DNA from: an uncultured Corynebacterium sp. | GTDB taxonomy: Bacteria > Actinomycetota > Actinomycetes > Mycobacteriales > Mycobacteriaceae | DNA: 24,642 bases | Reading direction: 5' to 3' | Assembly (NCBI GenBank): GCA_946222625.1 | Contig: CAMILJ010000011.1 | Location: 1 to 24,642, forward strand | Shown here: positions 7,480-16,290 of the stretch, piece after piece | Numbering within the stretch: the first letter of the stretch is position 1 | Layout of the letters: each line of letters starts with the position of its first letter | Translations under genes and position numbers: made by a program | The notes under the pieces: model-generated | Database searches by the model: none | The model's input: the letters and a program-made list of their open reading frames with translations, nothing else | Told to the model about the DNA's origin: nothing

Positions 7480-10400
7480 ATGACTGCTACTCGCGAAGAT
7501 CTTTACGGCGCTCTCACAACAGTTTCTTTAAGTGATGAGCGCGCATTCCGTCGCCGCCTGCGCAAGGCTCGCTCTCCCAAGGCCCTGGCTGCGATCCAGG
7601 CCGATATCACAGCCGCCCAAGACAAGGTGAGCACCATCGATGCCAACGTGCCGCCCATTACCTATCCCGAGCAGCTCCCCGTCACCGGGCGCCGCGACGA
7701 TATCGCCGAGGCGATCGAAAAGAATCAGGTGGTCATCATCGCTGGTGAGACCGGTTCGGGAAAGACCACCCAGATTCCCAAAATCTGCCTGGAGCTCGGC
7801 CGAGGACGCCGGGGGCTCATTGGCCATACCCAGCCGCGGCGACTAGCAGCGCGTACCGTCGCCGAGCGCATTGCAGAAGAGCTTGATCAATCCATCGGGG
7901 ACACAGTCGGCTATGCCATTCGCTTCGATGACAAAGTCTCCTCCACCACCGCCGTGAAGCTCATGACCGACGGCATCCTGCTGGCAGAAATGCAGCGCGA
8001 CCGTTTCCTCAATGCCTACGACACGATCATCATCGATGAGGCACACGAGCGCTCACTCAACATCGACTTCCTCTTGGGCTATCTCAAGCGGCTGCTTCCC
8101 AAGCGTCCAGATCTGAAAGTCATCATCACCTCAGCAACGATTGATCCCGAGCGCTTCGCCGAACACTTCGCGGACGCTGAGGGCAAACCTGCCCCCATCA
8201 TCGAGGTCTCCGGGCGCACCTACCCCGTGGAGATCCGCTACCGCCCGCTCGAGGTCGAATCGGGTGGCAAGACCATCGACCTCGATCCTCTCGATGCCCT
8301 CTGCGAAGCCATCGAGGAGCTCATGGCCGAAGGCGAAGGAGATATTCTGTGCTTCTTCCCCGGCGAGCGTGACATCCGCGATGCCATGGAAGCCATAGAA
8401 GGACGCCACTGGCGCAACGTGGAAGTCACTCCGCTCTTCGGACGCCTGTCCAACCAGGAACAACATCGCGTCTTCCGCTCGCACCGCGGACGGCGTATCG
8501 TGCTCTCCACCAACATTGCTGAAACCTCGTTGACGGTGCCGGGCATTCGCTACGTTGTGGATACGGGAACCGCGCGTATATCGCGCTATTCCACGCGCAC
8601 CAAGGTGCAGCGCCTCCCCATCGAGCCGATCTCCCAGGCCAGTGCCAACCAGCGCTCGGGCCGCTGTGGCCGAGTTGCGGATGGCATCGCCATCCGCCTG
8701 TACAGCGAGCAGGATTTCCTATCCCGCCCGGAGTTTACGGATCCTGAGATTCTGCGCACCAACCTGGCCAGCGTCATCCTGCAAATGATTTCGCTGCGCC
8801 TTGGTGACATTGCTGACTTCCCCTTCGTCCAGCCCCCTGAGCCGAAGGCCGTGCGGGACGGCCTCCTTCTTCTGCACGAACTGGGCGCCCTAGAGGGCAA
8901 AGAAAAAGACGGGCTGCCCGTACTGACCCGAATAGGGCGCGATCTTGCCCGCATCCCCGTGGATCCACGCATGGCCCGCATGCTGGTCGAGGCCAAGACA
9001 TCTGGATGTCTCCACGACGTCATGGTCATCGTCGCTGCCATGACGATCCAAGATGTGCGCGAGCGGCCCAGCGACAAGCAAGCTCAAGCCGACCAGGCAC
9101 ATGCCCGCTTCAAGGATAAAACCTCCGACTTTGTGGCCATGCTCAACCTGTGGGACTTTGTTCAGGAAACTCGCGACGAGATGAGCGGCAATGCCTTCCG
9201 CAAACGAATGAAGGCCGACTTCCTGCACTACATGCGCATCCGCGAGTGGTTCGACCTGGTGCGGCAGCTGCGGGACGTCGCCAAGCAGCTCGGGTGGAAA
9301 GCCCAGGAAAGCACGGAGCGCCGCCCCGATGACATCCATATGGCTCTGCTGTCTGGACTGTTGTCTAATATCGGCGCGCGTGATGGCAACTCTAAGGAGT
9401 TCATTGGAGCACGCAATACCCGCTTCCTGGTCTTCCCCGGATCAGCGCTAGCGAAGAAGCCGCCCGAGTTCATCATGGCGGCTGAGTTGGTGGAAACGTC
9501 GCGCCTGTGGGCGCGCGACGTTGCTGCCATCGACCCAGCATGGGTTGAAAAGCTGGCAAAGGATCTGCTGAAGCACAACTATTCTGACCCGACATGGTCA
9601 CGAAAGCGCGGCTCTGCGGTTGTTACCCAACGCTCGACGCTCTATGGCGTCACGGTTGTCGCCGATCGGACCGTGCCCTATCACCGCGTGGATCCTGCGG
9701 CAGCGCGCGATATGTTCATCCGTAACGCGCTTGTCGACGGCGACTGGACCACCCACCACCACTTCTTCCACGACAACAAGCGCAAACTCGCCGAGGCCTC
9801 CGAGTATGAGGAGAAGGCCCGTCGGCGCGGGCTCGTGGTGGATGAAGACACACTCTTCGACTTCTACGACCAGAGAATCCCCGAGTCTGTCACCACTGCT
9901 CGTCACTTCGATTCTTGGTGGAAGAAGCAGAAGAACAAGCATTCCTTGGACTTCGACCCAGAAGCGCTCCTCGAGGAAGACCACGATGTTACCGAGGATG
10001 CCTTCCCCGACCGCTGGTTGAAGGGAAGCATCGACTACGACTTGTCCTACAAGTTCGAGCCGGGCGATCCGCTCGACGGTGTCACACTCATGGTTCCCGT
10101 CCCCCTCCTCGCGGGGTTGGACACAGAAGGCTTCGATTGGCTGGTACCGGGCCTACGCCTAGAGCTCGTAACAGAGCTTATTCGCTCGCTGCCGAAGGCC
10201 CTTCGACGAACCGTGGTTCCGGCACCGGAATTCGCTGAACGCGCGCTGCCCAAGCTCTTACCTTATGAAGGCGCGCTCACCGAGCAACTCGCTGCCGTTC
10301 TGCAAGAGATGGGCGGCCAAGGCATCAACGCCGGCGATTTCCGCCCCGACCAACTCCCTCCGCATCTGCGCATGAACTATGCCGCAGTGGACAAGCGGGG

Positions 10401-11355
10401 CAAGGTCATCGACTCTGATCGCAACTTGCAGGCTCTGGTCCAACGCCAGGCCGGCCACATTTCTTCCTCGGTCTCGCGTGTTGGCCGCGCCGCCGAATCC
10501 ACCTCTGTCAAGGAATGGACGGAGGATACGCTCGGTGCTATCGATGAGGAAGTGGTAACCGTCGTCGATGGGCATGAGGTCACCGCCTACCCCGCGCTCG
10601 TAGCAACCAAGGACGGCGTGGCGCTCAAGGTCCATCCCACCAAGGCGGCTGCCGACGCCTCCATGATCACCACCACCCTGACCTTGCTGCTCCGGGAAAT
10701 TACGGTGAACACGCAGCAGATGATCAAAGGACTTCCTCTGCAGCAGCGGGTAGCTGTCGACTCCTACCCCCACGGCGGGGCGGAAGGACTTGTCAGTGAT
10801 GCCCGGGTTGCCGCAGTACGCGACATCATGATGGAAAAAGGCGGCCCGGTGCGCACCCCCGGTGACTTCAATGCATTACTCCACGCAGTCAAACCGGAGG
10901 TCCCGGGCAGAGTGCGCCAGGCAGTCGTTGCCATTGCGCCGGGCTTGGCCGAGTATTCCAATTTGAATGCTGAGCTCAAGCACTGGGAGGGGCCGGCCAT
11001 CGATGATATTCAGGCCCAGCTCAATTTCCTGCTGCCCCCGCACGCCATCACCGTCCACGGTATCCAGCATCTGCGCCATTTACCGCGCTATATCCAGGCC
11101 GCGCGCATCAGGCTTGAGGAAAAGAACGTGGACCCGGACCGGGATGCCGACCGGCAAGCAGACGTCGACGAGGCCAAAGCCTATGTGGCCAATCGGTTGC
11201 GTTCCCTGCCTCCCGGCCGCGAAAAGACGCGTGAGGTTAAGGACATCTACTGGATGATTGAGGAACTGCGCGTATCGCTCTTCGCACAACGCCTGGGCAC
11301 CGCCCACGCGGTGTCTTTGAGGAGAATCCAAAAGGCAGTGGATAAATTGCGCTAA
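7480..11355 (+). CDS. hrpA: ATP-dependent RNA helicase HrpA (DEAH box)
   Basis: This full-length 1291-residue HrpA is close to the usual size of about 1300. The RecA1 domain carries Walker A GETGSGKTT (89-97), DEAH (186-189) and SAT (218-220). RecA2 carries the motif VI sequence QRSGRCGR near residue 391. Winged-helix/ratchet and OB-type regions follow (about 430-690), and then the long C-terminal extension typical of bacterial HrpA (DUF3418). In E. coli HrpA is linked to mRNA processing and to rescue of stalled ribosomes; transfer of that role here is inference. The start is the first ATG of the frame. A -10-like TAGACT at 7462-7467 would give a leader of only a few bases. Its last 4 bases overlap the end of the convergent nrdR. 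Confidence 0.95.
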   Translation: MTATREDLYGALTTVSLSDERAFRRRLRKARSPKALAAIQADITAAQDKVSTIDANVPPITYPEQLPVTGRRDDIAEAIEKNQVVIIAGETGSGKTTQIPKICLELGRGRRGLIGHTQPRRLAARTVAERIAEELDQSIGDTVGYAIRFDDKVSSTTAVKLMTDGILLAEMQRDRFLNAYDTIIIDEAHERSLNIDFLLGYLKRLLPKRPDLKVIITSATIDPERFAEHFADAEGKPAPIIEVSGRTYPVEIRYRPLEVESGGKTIDLDPLDALCEAIEELMAEGEGDILCFFPGERDIRDAMEAIEGRHWRNVEVTPLFGRLSNQEQHRVFRSHRGRRIVLSTNIAETSLTVPGIRYVVDTGTARISRYSTRTKVQRLPIEPISQASANQRSGRCGRVADGIAIRLYSEQDFLSRPEFTDPEILRTNLASVILQMISLRLGDIADFPFVQPPEPKAVRDGLLLLHELGALEGKEKDGLPVLTRIGRDLARIPVDPRMARMLVEAKTSGCLHDVMVIVAAMTIQDVRERPSDKQAQADQAHARFKDKTSDFVAMLNLWDFVQETRDEMSGNAFRKRMKADFLHYMRIREWFDLVRQLRDVAKQLGWKAQESTERRPDDIHMALLSGLLSNIGARDGNSKEFIGARNTRFLVFPGSALAKKPPEFIMAAELVETSRLWARDVAAIDPAWVEKLAKDLLKHNYSDPTWSRKRGSAVVTQRSTLYGVTVVADRTVPYHRVDPAAARDMFIRNALVDGDWTTHHHFFHDNKRKLAEASEYEEKARRRGLVVDEDTLFDFYDQRIPESVTTARHFDSWWKKQKNKHSLDFDPEALLEEDHDVTEDAFPDRWLKGSIDYDLSYKFEPGDPLDGVTLMVPVPLLAGLDTEGFDWLVPGLRLELVTELIRSLPKALRRTVVPAPEFAERALPKLLPYEGALTEQLAAVLQEMGGQGINAGDFRPDQLPPHLRMNYAAVDKRGKVIDSDRNLQALVQRQAGHISSSVSRVGRAAESTSVKEWTEDTLGAIDEEVVTVVDGHEVTAYPALVATKDGVALKVHPTKAAADASMITTTLTLLLREITVNTQQMIKGLPLQQRVAVDSYPHGGAEGLVSDARVAAVRDIMMEKGGPVRTPGDFNALLHAVKPEVPGRVRQAVVAIAPGLAEYSNLNAELKHWEGPAIDDIQAQLNFLLPPHAITVHGIQHLRHLPRYIQAARIRLEEKNVDPDRDADRQADVDEAKAYVANRLRSLPPGREKTREVKDIYWMIEELRVSLFAQRLGTAHAVSLRRIQKAVDKLR

Positions 11356-11810
11356 AAGCTATCGCGGTCGCGCCGACGCATGAGACGGATTTCGGATTCA
11401 AAGTCGTCGGCGCTTTCAAAAGACTTATACACGGACGCGAAGCGCAGGTAGGCCACTTCATCGAGATCTCGCAGAGGTTCCAAAATGGCAAGGCCGATGT
11501 CATTGGCGTTTACTTGCGAGGAGCCGTGACTGCGCACAGTCTCTTCGACCTCTTGAGCGAGCTTCTTCAAGGCATCATCGGTGACGTCGCGCCCCTGGCA
11601 TGCGCGTTTGACGCCGCGGATCAGCTTGTCGCGGCTGAAAGGCTCAGCCAAGCCATTACGCTTGACCACTGACAAGACTGCCTTCTCGATGGTGGTGAAT
11701 CGACCTTTGCACGCGGCGCATTCGCGACGCCGCCGGATCGAGGTTCCGCTGTCGATCACGCGCGAGTCAATAACGCGTGATTGTTCGTTGTGACAGAACG
11801 GGCAATACAC
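11352..11810 (-). CDS. nrdR: NrdR, transcriptional repressor of ribonucleotide reductase genes
   Basis: This 152-residue NrdR has the N-terminal zinc ribbon complete (Cys3, Cys6, Cys31, Cys34, with RRRREC before the second pair). It is followed by an ATP-cone domain (from about residue 46: SVVKRNGLAEPFSRDKLIRG), which senses ATP/dATP. NrdR binds NrdR boxes ahead of nrd operons; none is expected or seen here. The start is GTG at 11810, with AAGGAAGG about 11 bases upstream. It lies 54 bases behind divS in the same direction. In C. glutamicum the two are neighbours in the same arrangement, so read-through from the SOS-controlled divS promoter is likely. It overlaps the hrpA 3' end by 4 bases, tail to tail. 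Confidence 0.95.
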   Translation of the reverse strand: MYCPFCHNEQSRVIDSRVIDSGTSIRRRRECAACKGRFTTIEKAVLSVVKRNGLAEPFSRDKLIRGVKRACQGRDVTDDALKKLAQEVEETVRSHGSSQVNANDIGLAILEPLRDLDEVAYLRFASVYKSFESADDFESEIRLMRRRDRDSF

Positions 11811-11864
11811 AGTGCCGTATCCTTCCTTTCAGCCAATGCGCTCATGCTACTGGCCCAAGGAATT

Positions 11865-12272
11865 CTAGCGCGAAGACACAACCGTCGTGGTCGAAGTGGT
11901 GCTCGCACTGGGAACCTCACTATCGATGCTGAGGCCGCCCCATACAGTGCCGACAAATACCGCAGCGCCAAAAACTGCTCCAAGCACATAGTTACCTACG
12001 TTCGACCGCCTAGGACGACTTTCGGATGGCGCCCTGGAGCTCGAAGCCTGGGAATTCACCAGAATTTCCTGACGGCATTGTGTTCTATCGTTTGCGGCTA
12101 GCGTTCGAACACGAGACGATCCATACGGAAGATTGCGCGAGGTACCAGACGATCGCGACCGAGACTGTGCCGGATCCCAGACCGCCGCTGGAGGCACTAG
12201 CACAGCCCGATTGCTAGACTTCTCGAGGGCCACCCCGCGCAGTACAGAGGCATTGTTTAATGCGATAGCCAT
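11865..12272 (-). CDS. divS: DivS-like SOS-induced cell division suppressor
   Basis: This 135-residue protein has a basic, Ser/Arg-rich N-terminal part (1-92), one membrane segment (about 93-113, VGNYVLGAVFGAAVFVGTVW) and a Ser/Thr/Val-rich tail outside. Position and architecture match divS of C. glutamicum, which lies between nrdR and divergent lexA and encodes a membrane protein that halts division during the SOS response. It is functionally comparable to YneA of Bacillus and Rv2719c of mycobacteria. The usual LysM domain of YneA is not seen. The start at 12272 is supported by GAAAGGA about 6 bases upstream. The assignment rests mainly on synteny and domain layout, because these proteins diverge fast. 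Confidence 0.8.
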   Translation of the reverse strand: MAIALNNASVLRGVALEKSSNRAVLVPPAAVWDPAQSRSRSSGTSRNLPYGSSRVRTLAANDRTQCRQEILVNSQASSSRAPSESRPRRSNVGNYVLGAVFGAAVFVGTVWGGLSIDSEVPSASTTSTTTVVSSR

Positions 12273-12356
12273 GACGGTTCCTTTCTATGTCTTCCCTATC
12301 CATTGAGACAATGCCCGAAGTGTACGAACTGAGTCCGACATCTTCGAACATCACCT

Positions 12357-12372
12357 TCGATCAATCGTTCGA
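12357..12372. promoter_or_regulatory. LexA (SOS) box 1
   Basis: TCGATCAATCGTTCGA fits the Gram-positive SOS consensus TCGAAC-N4-GTTCGA at 11 of 12 fixed positions. It sits between divS and lexA, downstream of the divS promoter. Confidence 0.7.
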
Positions 12373-12390
12373 TTTGGTGTGTATGTTCGA

Positions 12391-12419
12391 TTTATAGCAG
12401 TCCTTCGAAAACTTGTCCA
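12391..12419 (-). promoter_or_regulatory. divS promoter (TGGACA - 17 - TATAAA)
   Basis: On the minus strand TGGACA (12419-12414) and TATAAA (12396-12391) are 17 bases apart. Transcription would start near 12384. Candidate LexA boxes overlap the -35/spacer region (12405-12420) and lie just downstream of the start (12357-12372), both good positions for repression. Confidence 0.65.
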
Positions 12420-12420
12420 C
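12405..12420. promoter_or_regulatory. LexA (SOS) box 2, candidate
   Basis: TCGAAAACTTGTCCAC keeps the left half and the central TTGT of the corynebacterial SOS motif but has a degenerate right half. It overlaps the -35 box of the divS promoter. Confidence 0.4.
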
Positions 12421-12436
12421 ACTCGGGCGGTGTTAG

Positions 12437-12452
12437 TCGAACATTTTTTCTT
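12437..12452. promoter_or_regulatory. LexA (SOS) box 3, candidate
   Basis: TCGAACATTTTTTCTT has a perfect left half-site TCGAACA and a weak right half. It lies on the lexA side of the intergenic region, where it could serve autoregulation of lexA. Confidence 0.3.
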
Positions 12453-12566
12453 TCCGTGCTAAAAAGGGAAGCGGAAGCATCACCAGCAGCCCACCCCGAT
12501 TTATGTCCGGCACACCAAAGCCGCGCACATCAACTCTGCACACCCCGACAGTTCCTAGGAGCAAGA

Positions 12567-13289
12567 ATGGCCCGCAATCCGAAGCGAAGCGACCACCCTT
12601 CCCTCGATTCACTTTCCCCTCGCCAACGCCGCATCTTGGAAGTAATCCATGACGCCGTCATGTTGCGCGGCTATCCGCCAAGCATCCGCGAGATCGGTGA
12701 CGCAACAGGCCTCCAGTCCACCTCTTCTGTGGCCTATCAGCTAAAGCAGCTGGAAGAGAAGGGCTTCCTCCGCCGCGATCCGAACAAGCCACGAGCTGTT
12801 GATGTGCGCCATTTCCCCAGCGCCGACGACCCCAAAAAGCCCGGACGAAAGACTGGGCAGGCAAACACAGTAGCGGGGGCATCTACCCCCGAAGCCCCTG
12901 AGGACGCCGCCACCCCAAACTACATTCCCGTTGTGGGCCGCATTGCCGCTGGTTCCCCCATCACCGCCGAGGAGAACATCGACGCTTACTTTCCCATGCC
13001 GGGTGAAATCTTGGGCAGTGGCGAACTATATATGTTGCAAGTCGTGGGTGATTCAATGCAGGATGCGGGAATCCTCAACGGAGACTGGGTCATTATTCGC
13101 TCGCAGTCTGTTGCTGAAGAAGGCGAGTTCGTAGCCGCACTTTTGGACGGCGAAGAAGCGACCGTGAAGGAATTTCACCGAGATTCCTCCGGGGTATGGC
13201 TCCTCCCCCACAATGACGCCTACTCGCCCATCAAGGGCGATGAAGCCGAAATTATGGGCAAGGTAGTGTCCGTATTCCGCAAACTCTAG
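12567..13289 (+). CDS. lexA: LexA, SOS repressor / autoprotease
   Basis: This 240-residue LexA has an N-terminal winged helix-turn-helix (about residues 15-72; SIREIGDATGLQSTSSVAYQ is the recognition region). A Pro/Lys-rich linker of about 35 residues (85-118) follows, then the S24 protease domain. The self-cleavage bond is Ala128-Gly129 in GRIAAGSP, the nucleophile is Ser163 (GDSM) and the general base is Lys201 (ATVKEF). RecA filaments on single-stranded DNA trigger cleavage. The frame extends upstream to an ATG at 12456. The start at 12567 is chosen because AGGAG lies 5 bases upstream and MARNPKR matches known LexA starts. The leader after the likely promoter region is long (about 100-170 bases). 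It is divergent from divS and ended by the hairpin at 13311-13388. Confidence 0.96.
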   Translation: MARNPKRSDHPSLDSLSPRQRRILEVIHDAVMLRGYPPSIREIGDATGLQSTSSVAYQLKQLEEKGFLRRDPNKPRAVDVRHFPSADDPKKPGRKTGQANTVAGASTPEAPEDAATPNYIPVVGRIAAGSPITAEENIDAYFPMPGEILGSGELYMLQVVGDSMQDAGILNGDWVIIRSQSVAEEGEFVAALLDGEEATVKEFHRDSSGVWLLPHNDAYSPIKGDEAEIMGKVVSVFRKL

Positions 13290-13310
13290 AACCCCTCCAC
13301 TCTCAGCGCT

Positions 13311-13388
13311 CCCCCAGGCCTTCACCCGCACCGCACTAGTCACCCACTCGGTGCGGGCGAACCGGACTGGGGGATTGTTTCTTTCTAC
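13311..13388 (+). terminator. lexA terminator, nested hairpin
   Basis: An inner perfect stem, CCCGCACCG (13325-13333) with CGGTGCGGG (13349-13357), lies inside an outer stem, CCCCCAG (13311-13317) with CTGGGGG (13367-13373). The T-rich run ATTGTTTCTTTCT follows. This is a typical rho-independent terminator. Confidence 0.8.
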
Positions 13389-13657
13389 CCCCTTGTGTGT
13401 GTACATGCCCGATTTCGACCGATTTAGCGTCCGAGATCACACATTCAGATACTCGCAGTACAAGGCAGATATTTGCTAGCCTCAACATCGTCTCGATGTG
13501 AGCTTTTATTTGTTTGGTTCCGTTTTGTCCGCGTCCAGTGGGACAATAGAAGCATCGCCGCAACATCCGTTGTTCTTTTCGTTCACACGCCCCAGCCCCG
13601 TTTTCCTTCACCGGCGGGCGAAGTGACCACCACAGGCAGACTTCATTTGGAGGAACC
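13389..13657 (+). promoter_or_regulatory. sugR upstream region with several repeats
   Basis: No gene is seen between the lexA terminator and sugR. The stretch holds a direct repeat CCGATTT at 13409-13415 and 13419-13425 (10 bases apart, one helical turn). It also holds a hairpin ACATCG-TCT-CGATGT at 13485-13499 followed by T-rich sequence, and an inverted repeat TTGTCC at 13525-13530 with GGACAA at 13541-13546. The last contains TTGTCCG, a core also seen as TGTCCG upstream of ptsI/fruK, so it may be the SugR autoregulatory site. A clear -35/-10 pair was not settled; GACAAT at 13542-13547 is a possible -10. Confidence 0.4.
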
Positions 13658-14440
13658 ATGTACGCAGAAGAGCGTCGCCGACAAATTGCGTCATTGACCG
13701 CTGTAGAGGGACGAGTCAATGTCACAGAGCTCTCCGAGCGCTTCGATGTCACCGCTGAGACGATTCGCCGCGATCTCGCGGTCTTGGATCGTGAGGGAGT
13801 TGTCCACCGTGTTCATGGCGGTGCAGTCGCCTCCCAGTCCTTCCAGACCGCTGAATTCACGCTCGATACTCGCCAACGCTCGGCCACGGGCGCCAAGATG
13901 GCTATCGCACGCGCCGCATTGGAGCAGCTTCCCGACGGCGGCAGCATCTTTCTCGATGCCGGAACCACCACGAATGCGCTTGCCGATCTCATAGGCCAGC
14001 GCTACTCGGCCGGGCAATTCAGCATCGTGTCCAATAGCCTCCCCATCGCCCTTTCACTAGCCAGCAACGGGGTATCTGACGTCCAGCTGCTGGGTGGCAC
14101 GGTTCGCGCGATTACCCAGGCCGTCGTCGGTGACACCGCCCTTCGCACCATGGCCCTGATGCGAGCCGACGTCGCCTTCATCGGAACCAATGCACTAACC
14201 ATTGACCACGGGCTCTCCACGGCCGATTCGCAAGAGGCGGCTATCAAGTCAGCATTCGTCACCAATGCTCACCGTGTTGTCGTGTTGTGCGATTCATCGA
14301 AGTTGGGCAATGACTACTTGGTCAGCTTTGCATCACTCGATGAGGTTGATGTCGTCATTACCGACGCCGCCGCCCCCGATTCCTACGTTGAAGCTCTGCG
14401 CGAGCACGGTATTGAGGTGATTGTCGCCTCGGAAAAGTAG
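13658..14440 (+). CDS. sugR: SugR, DeoR-family repressor of PTS and glycolytic genes
   Basis: This 260-residue DeoR-family protein has a helix-turn-helix at about residues 18-50 (VNVTELSERFDVTAETIRRD, then HRVHGG). A DeoR C-terminal sensor domain follows, with the phosphosugar-binding FLDAGTTT (98-105). From memory, the N-terminal 50 residues are almost identical to SugR of C. glutamicum, and the position directly after lexA and next to ptsI is the same. There SugR represses ptsG, ptsF, ptsS, ptsI, ptsH and glycolytic genes in the absence of PTS sugars, and sugar phosphates relieve it. GGAGGA lies 3 bases before the ATG. It is convergent with ptsI, with a hairpin in the 79-base gap. Confidence 0.93.
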   Translation: MYAEERRRQIASLTAVEGRVNVTELSERFDVTAETIRRDLAVLDREGVVHRVHGGAVASQSFQTAEFTLDTRQRSATGAKMAIARAALEQLPDGGSIFLDAGTTTNALADLIGQRYSAGQFSIVSNSLPIALSLASNGVSDVQLLGGTVRAITQAVVGDTALRTMALMRADVAFIGTNALTIDHGLSTADSQEAAIKSAFVTNAHRVVVLCDSSKLGNDYLVSFASLDEVDVVITDAAAPDSYVEALREHGIEVIVASEK

Positions 14441-14463
14441 GCGCTTTCACCCATAGATCAATT

Positions 14464-14505
14464 CAGGAGGTGTGCACCCCACATGTTGAGGGCGCACACC
14501 TCCTG
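14464..14505. terminator. Bidirectional hairpin between sugR and ptsI
   Basis: A perfect 12-base inverted repeat, CAGGAGGTGTGC (14464-14475) with GCACACCTCCTG (14494-14505), has an 18-base loop and lies between convergent genes. Short A/T stretches (TCAATT, CAATTC) flank both sides but there is no long T tract. Confidence 0.65.
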
Positions 14506-14519
14506 TGCAATTCAGTGTT

Positions 14520-16214
14520 CTACGCGGACTGGTATTCTTCCAGCAGCGCAATCACTGCGGCACGAGCGTCCGCTGGGCTTTCAGCGTTGACAGCCGCCTC
14601 TGCCATCTTCTGGCACTGCTCAAGGCTGAGATCAGCCAGCTGCGCACCGACGCCAGCAACCGCAGTCGACGCCGCCGACAGCGACGTCACGCCGAGGCCC
14701 GTCAACACGCAGGCAAGCATGGGATCAGCCGCTGCCTCGCCACAGACACCAACCGGCACGTTGTTATCGCGCCCGACCACGCAGGTGTGCTGGATCAAAC
14801 GGAGAACGGCTGGCTGCCATGGATCGGTCAGGTAGGCCAGCTGCGGCGACAGACGGTCCGCAGCCATGGTGTACTGCGTCAAATCATTGGTGCCGATGGA
14901 CACGAAATCGAGGTGCGGCATGATGGTATCCGCCATCAAGGCTGCGGCGGGAACCTCGATCATCGCGCCGGCGGTCAACCCGCGCTCACGACACAGACCG
15001 GCGAACCATTTCGCCTCCACTGCCGTAGCCACCATCGGCGCCATAACCCACGTCGTAGCCCCATCGCCGCGCTTTTCCGCGGCCTGCGCGATAGCGTCAA
15101 GCTGACGGGTCAACAGCGCCTCATTATCGCGGGCGATGCGCAGGCCACGAACACCCAATGCGGGGTTCTCTTCCGAGTCCAAGGTGGCATAGGAAATCGG
15201 CTTATCCGAACCGGCGTCGAGCGTACGAACGACGACCTTAGATTCCGGGAAAGCATTGAACACTTTCCCGTAGATGCGCGCTTGCTCCTCGACGGTCGGT
15301 TCCTCGCTGGCTGAGAGGAAGGACAGCTCCGTGCGGTAAAGGCCAATGCCTTCTGCCTGCGAGTCAGAGGCGATGCGGGCTGCGTTTCCGTCTGCAACGT
15401 TGGCCAGCAACTGCACGCGGTGTCCGTCCTTGGTCTGGGCCGGACCCCGCCACTGGGCAACCCGTGCCGCCTTCTCGCGGTATTCCTCTACAGCCTTGAG
15501 CGAGGAGGCGCGATCCGCGCCGAGGGATACTGACCCAACGGAGCCATCGACGAAGAGCTGAGTGCCTGCCTCAATCGAGCGCAGCTTTGCGCCCACTGCC
15601 ACGATGCAGGGAAGGTCAAGCTGGCGAGCAATAATCGCGGTGTGGCTGGTTGGCCCGCCAAGCTCGGTCACGAGAGCCTTGATATGGGTGGTGTCCAAGG
15701 TTGCGGTATCCGCTGGAGCCAGATCGTCAGCCAGCAGCACAGCCTCCCCTTCGACCATGGGTAGGCCCGGCTCTTGCTCACCGCGCAGCTGAGCAATCAC
15801 TCGGTCGCGCACATCTTTGAGGTCCGTCGTGCGCTCGGCCATGACGCCGCCGGCGGCCTCAAACATGGTGACAAACCTGTCCGTGGCACCCACAACTGCA
15901 TACTCGGCGTTCTTACCACCGCGAATACCCTTGCGCACTGCCTTGTGCCAGCCTCGGTCCTTGACCATTCCGGCGGTAGCACCAAGAACTTCAGCCGCTT
16001 GACCTTCGGCCCCAGCTGCACGCTGCTCCAACCGGCTAGCAACCATATCTACCGCTTCGAGGAAGCGATCGTATTCGGCATCACGTTGCTCTTCCGCCAC
16101 GGTTTCTCCAGCCGTGGGCAGTTCTGGGCGTGGGCGAACCCACACCGCCTCAGCGTATGCAACGCCAGCGACGACGCCGGTGCCTTTAATGATGGATGGG
16201 GATGCGTTTTCCAT
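14520..16214 (-). CDS. ptsI: PtsI, phosphoenolpyruvate-protein phosphotransferase (enzyme I)
   Basis: This 564-residue enzyme I is the first step of the PTS: it takes phosphate from PEP and passes it to HPr. The phosphorylated histidine is His191 in GGPTSHTAIIARQL. The PEP-binding TIM barrel follows, with GLYRTELSFL, GAMIEVPAAALMAD, DFVSIGTNDLTQY and the active-site cysteine region GVCGEAAAD. The N-terminal HPr-binding helical domain lies between. The frame extends to 16325, but the ATG at 16214 is chosen because AAGGAAA lies about 8 bases upstream and the upstream residues do not look like EI. It is divergent from fruK-ptsF-ptsH, so one regulatory region can serve both directions. Confidence 0.96.
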   Translation of the reverse strand: MENASPSIIKGTGVVAGVAYAEAVWVRPRPELPTAGETVAEEQRDAEYDRFLEAVDMVASRLEQRAAGAEGQAAEVLGATAGMVKDRGWHKAVRKGIRGGKNAEYAVVGATDRFVTMFEAAGGVMAERTTDLKDVRDRVIAQLRGEQEPGLPMVEGEAVLLADDLAPADTATLDTTHIKALVTELGGPTSHTAIIARQLDLPCIVAVGAKLRSIEAGTQLFVDGSVGSVSLGADRASSLKAVEEYREKAARVAQWRGPAQTKDGHRVQLLANVADGNAARIASDSQAEGIGLYRTELSFLSASEEPTVEEQARIYGKVFNAFPESKVVVRTLDAGSDKPISYATLDSEENPALGVRGLRIARDNEALLTRQLDAIAQAAEKRGDGATTWVMAPMVATAVEAKWFAGLCRERGLTAGAMIEVPAAALMADTIMPHLDFVSIGTNDLTQYTMAADRLSPQLAYLTDPWQPAVLRLIQHTCVVGRDNNVPVGVCGEAAADPMLACVLTGLGVTSLSAASTAVAGVGAQLADLSLEQCQKMAEAAVNAESPADARAAVIALLEEYQSA

Positions 16215-16290
16215 GACACATTTCCTTACGGAGACGATGTTTTCTCTTTCCAGATCATCACAAGTCGGCCAAAAATGCAACGAAAACCAC

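Noticed and set aside
11752..11781. Repeated VIDSR / VIDSG words near the start of NrdR as a possible duplication
   Set aside because: This repeat is a normal feature of corynebacterial NrdR between the two cysteine pairs, as I recall the family.
12456..12566. Upstream in-frame ATG extending LexA by 37 residues
   Set aside because: The extension has no LexA similarity, while the ATG at 12567 has AGGAG 5 bases upstream and the usual N-terminus.
14505..15314. 269-codon open frame on the plus strand
   Set aside because: It lies wholly antisense within ptsI, which has complete catalytic motifs; Arg/His-rich composition is typical of a GC-bias shadow frame.
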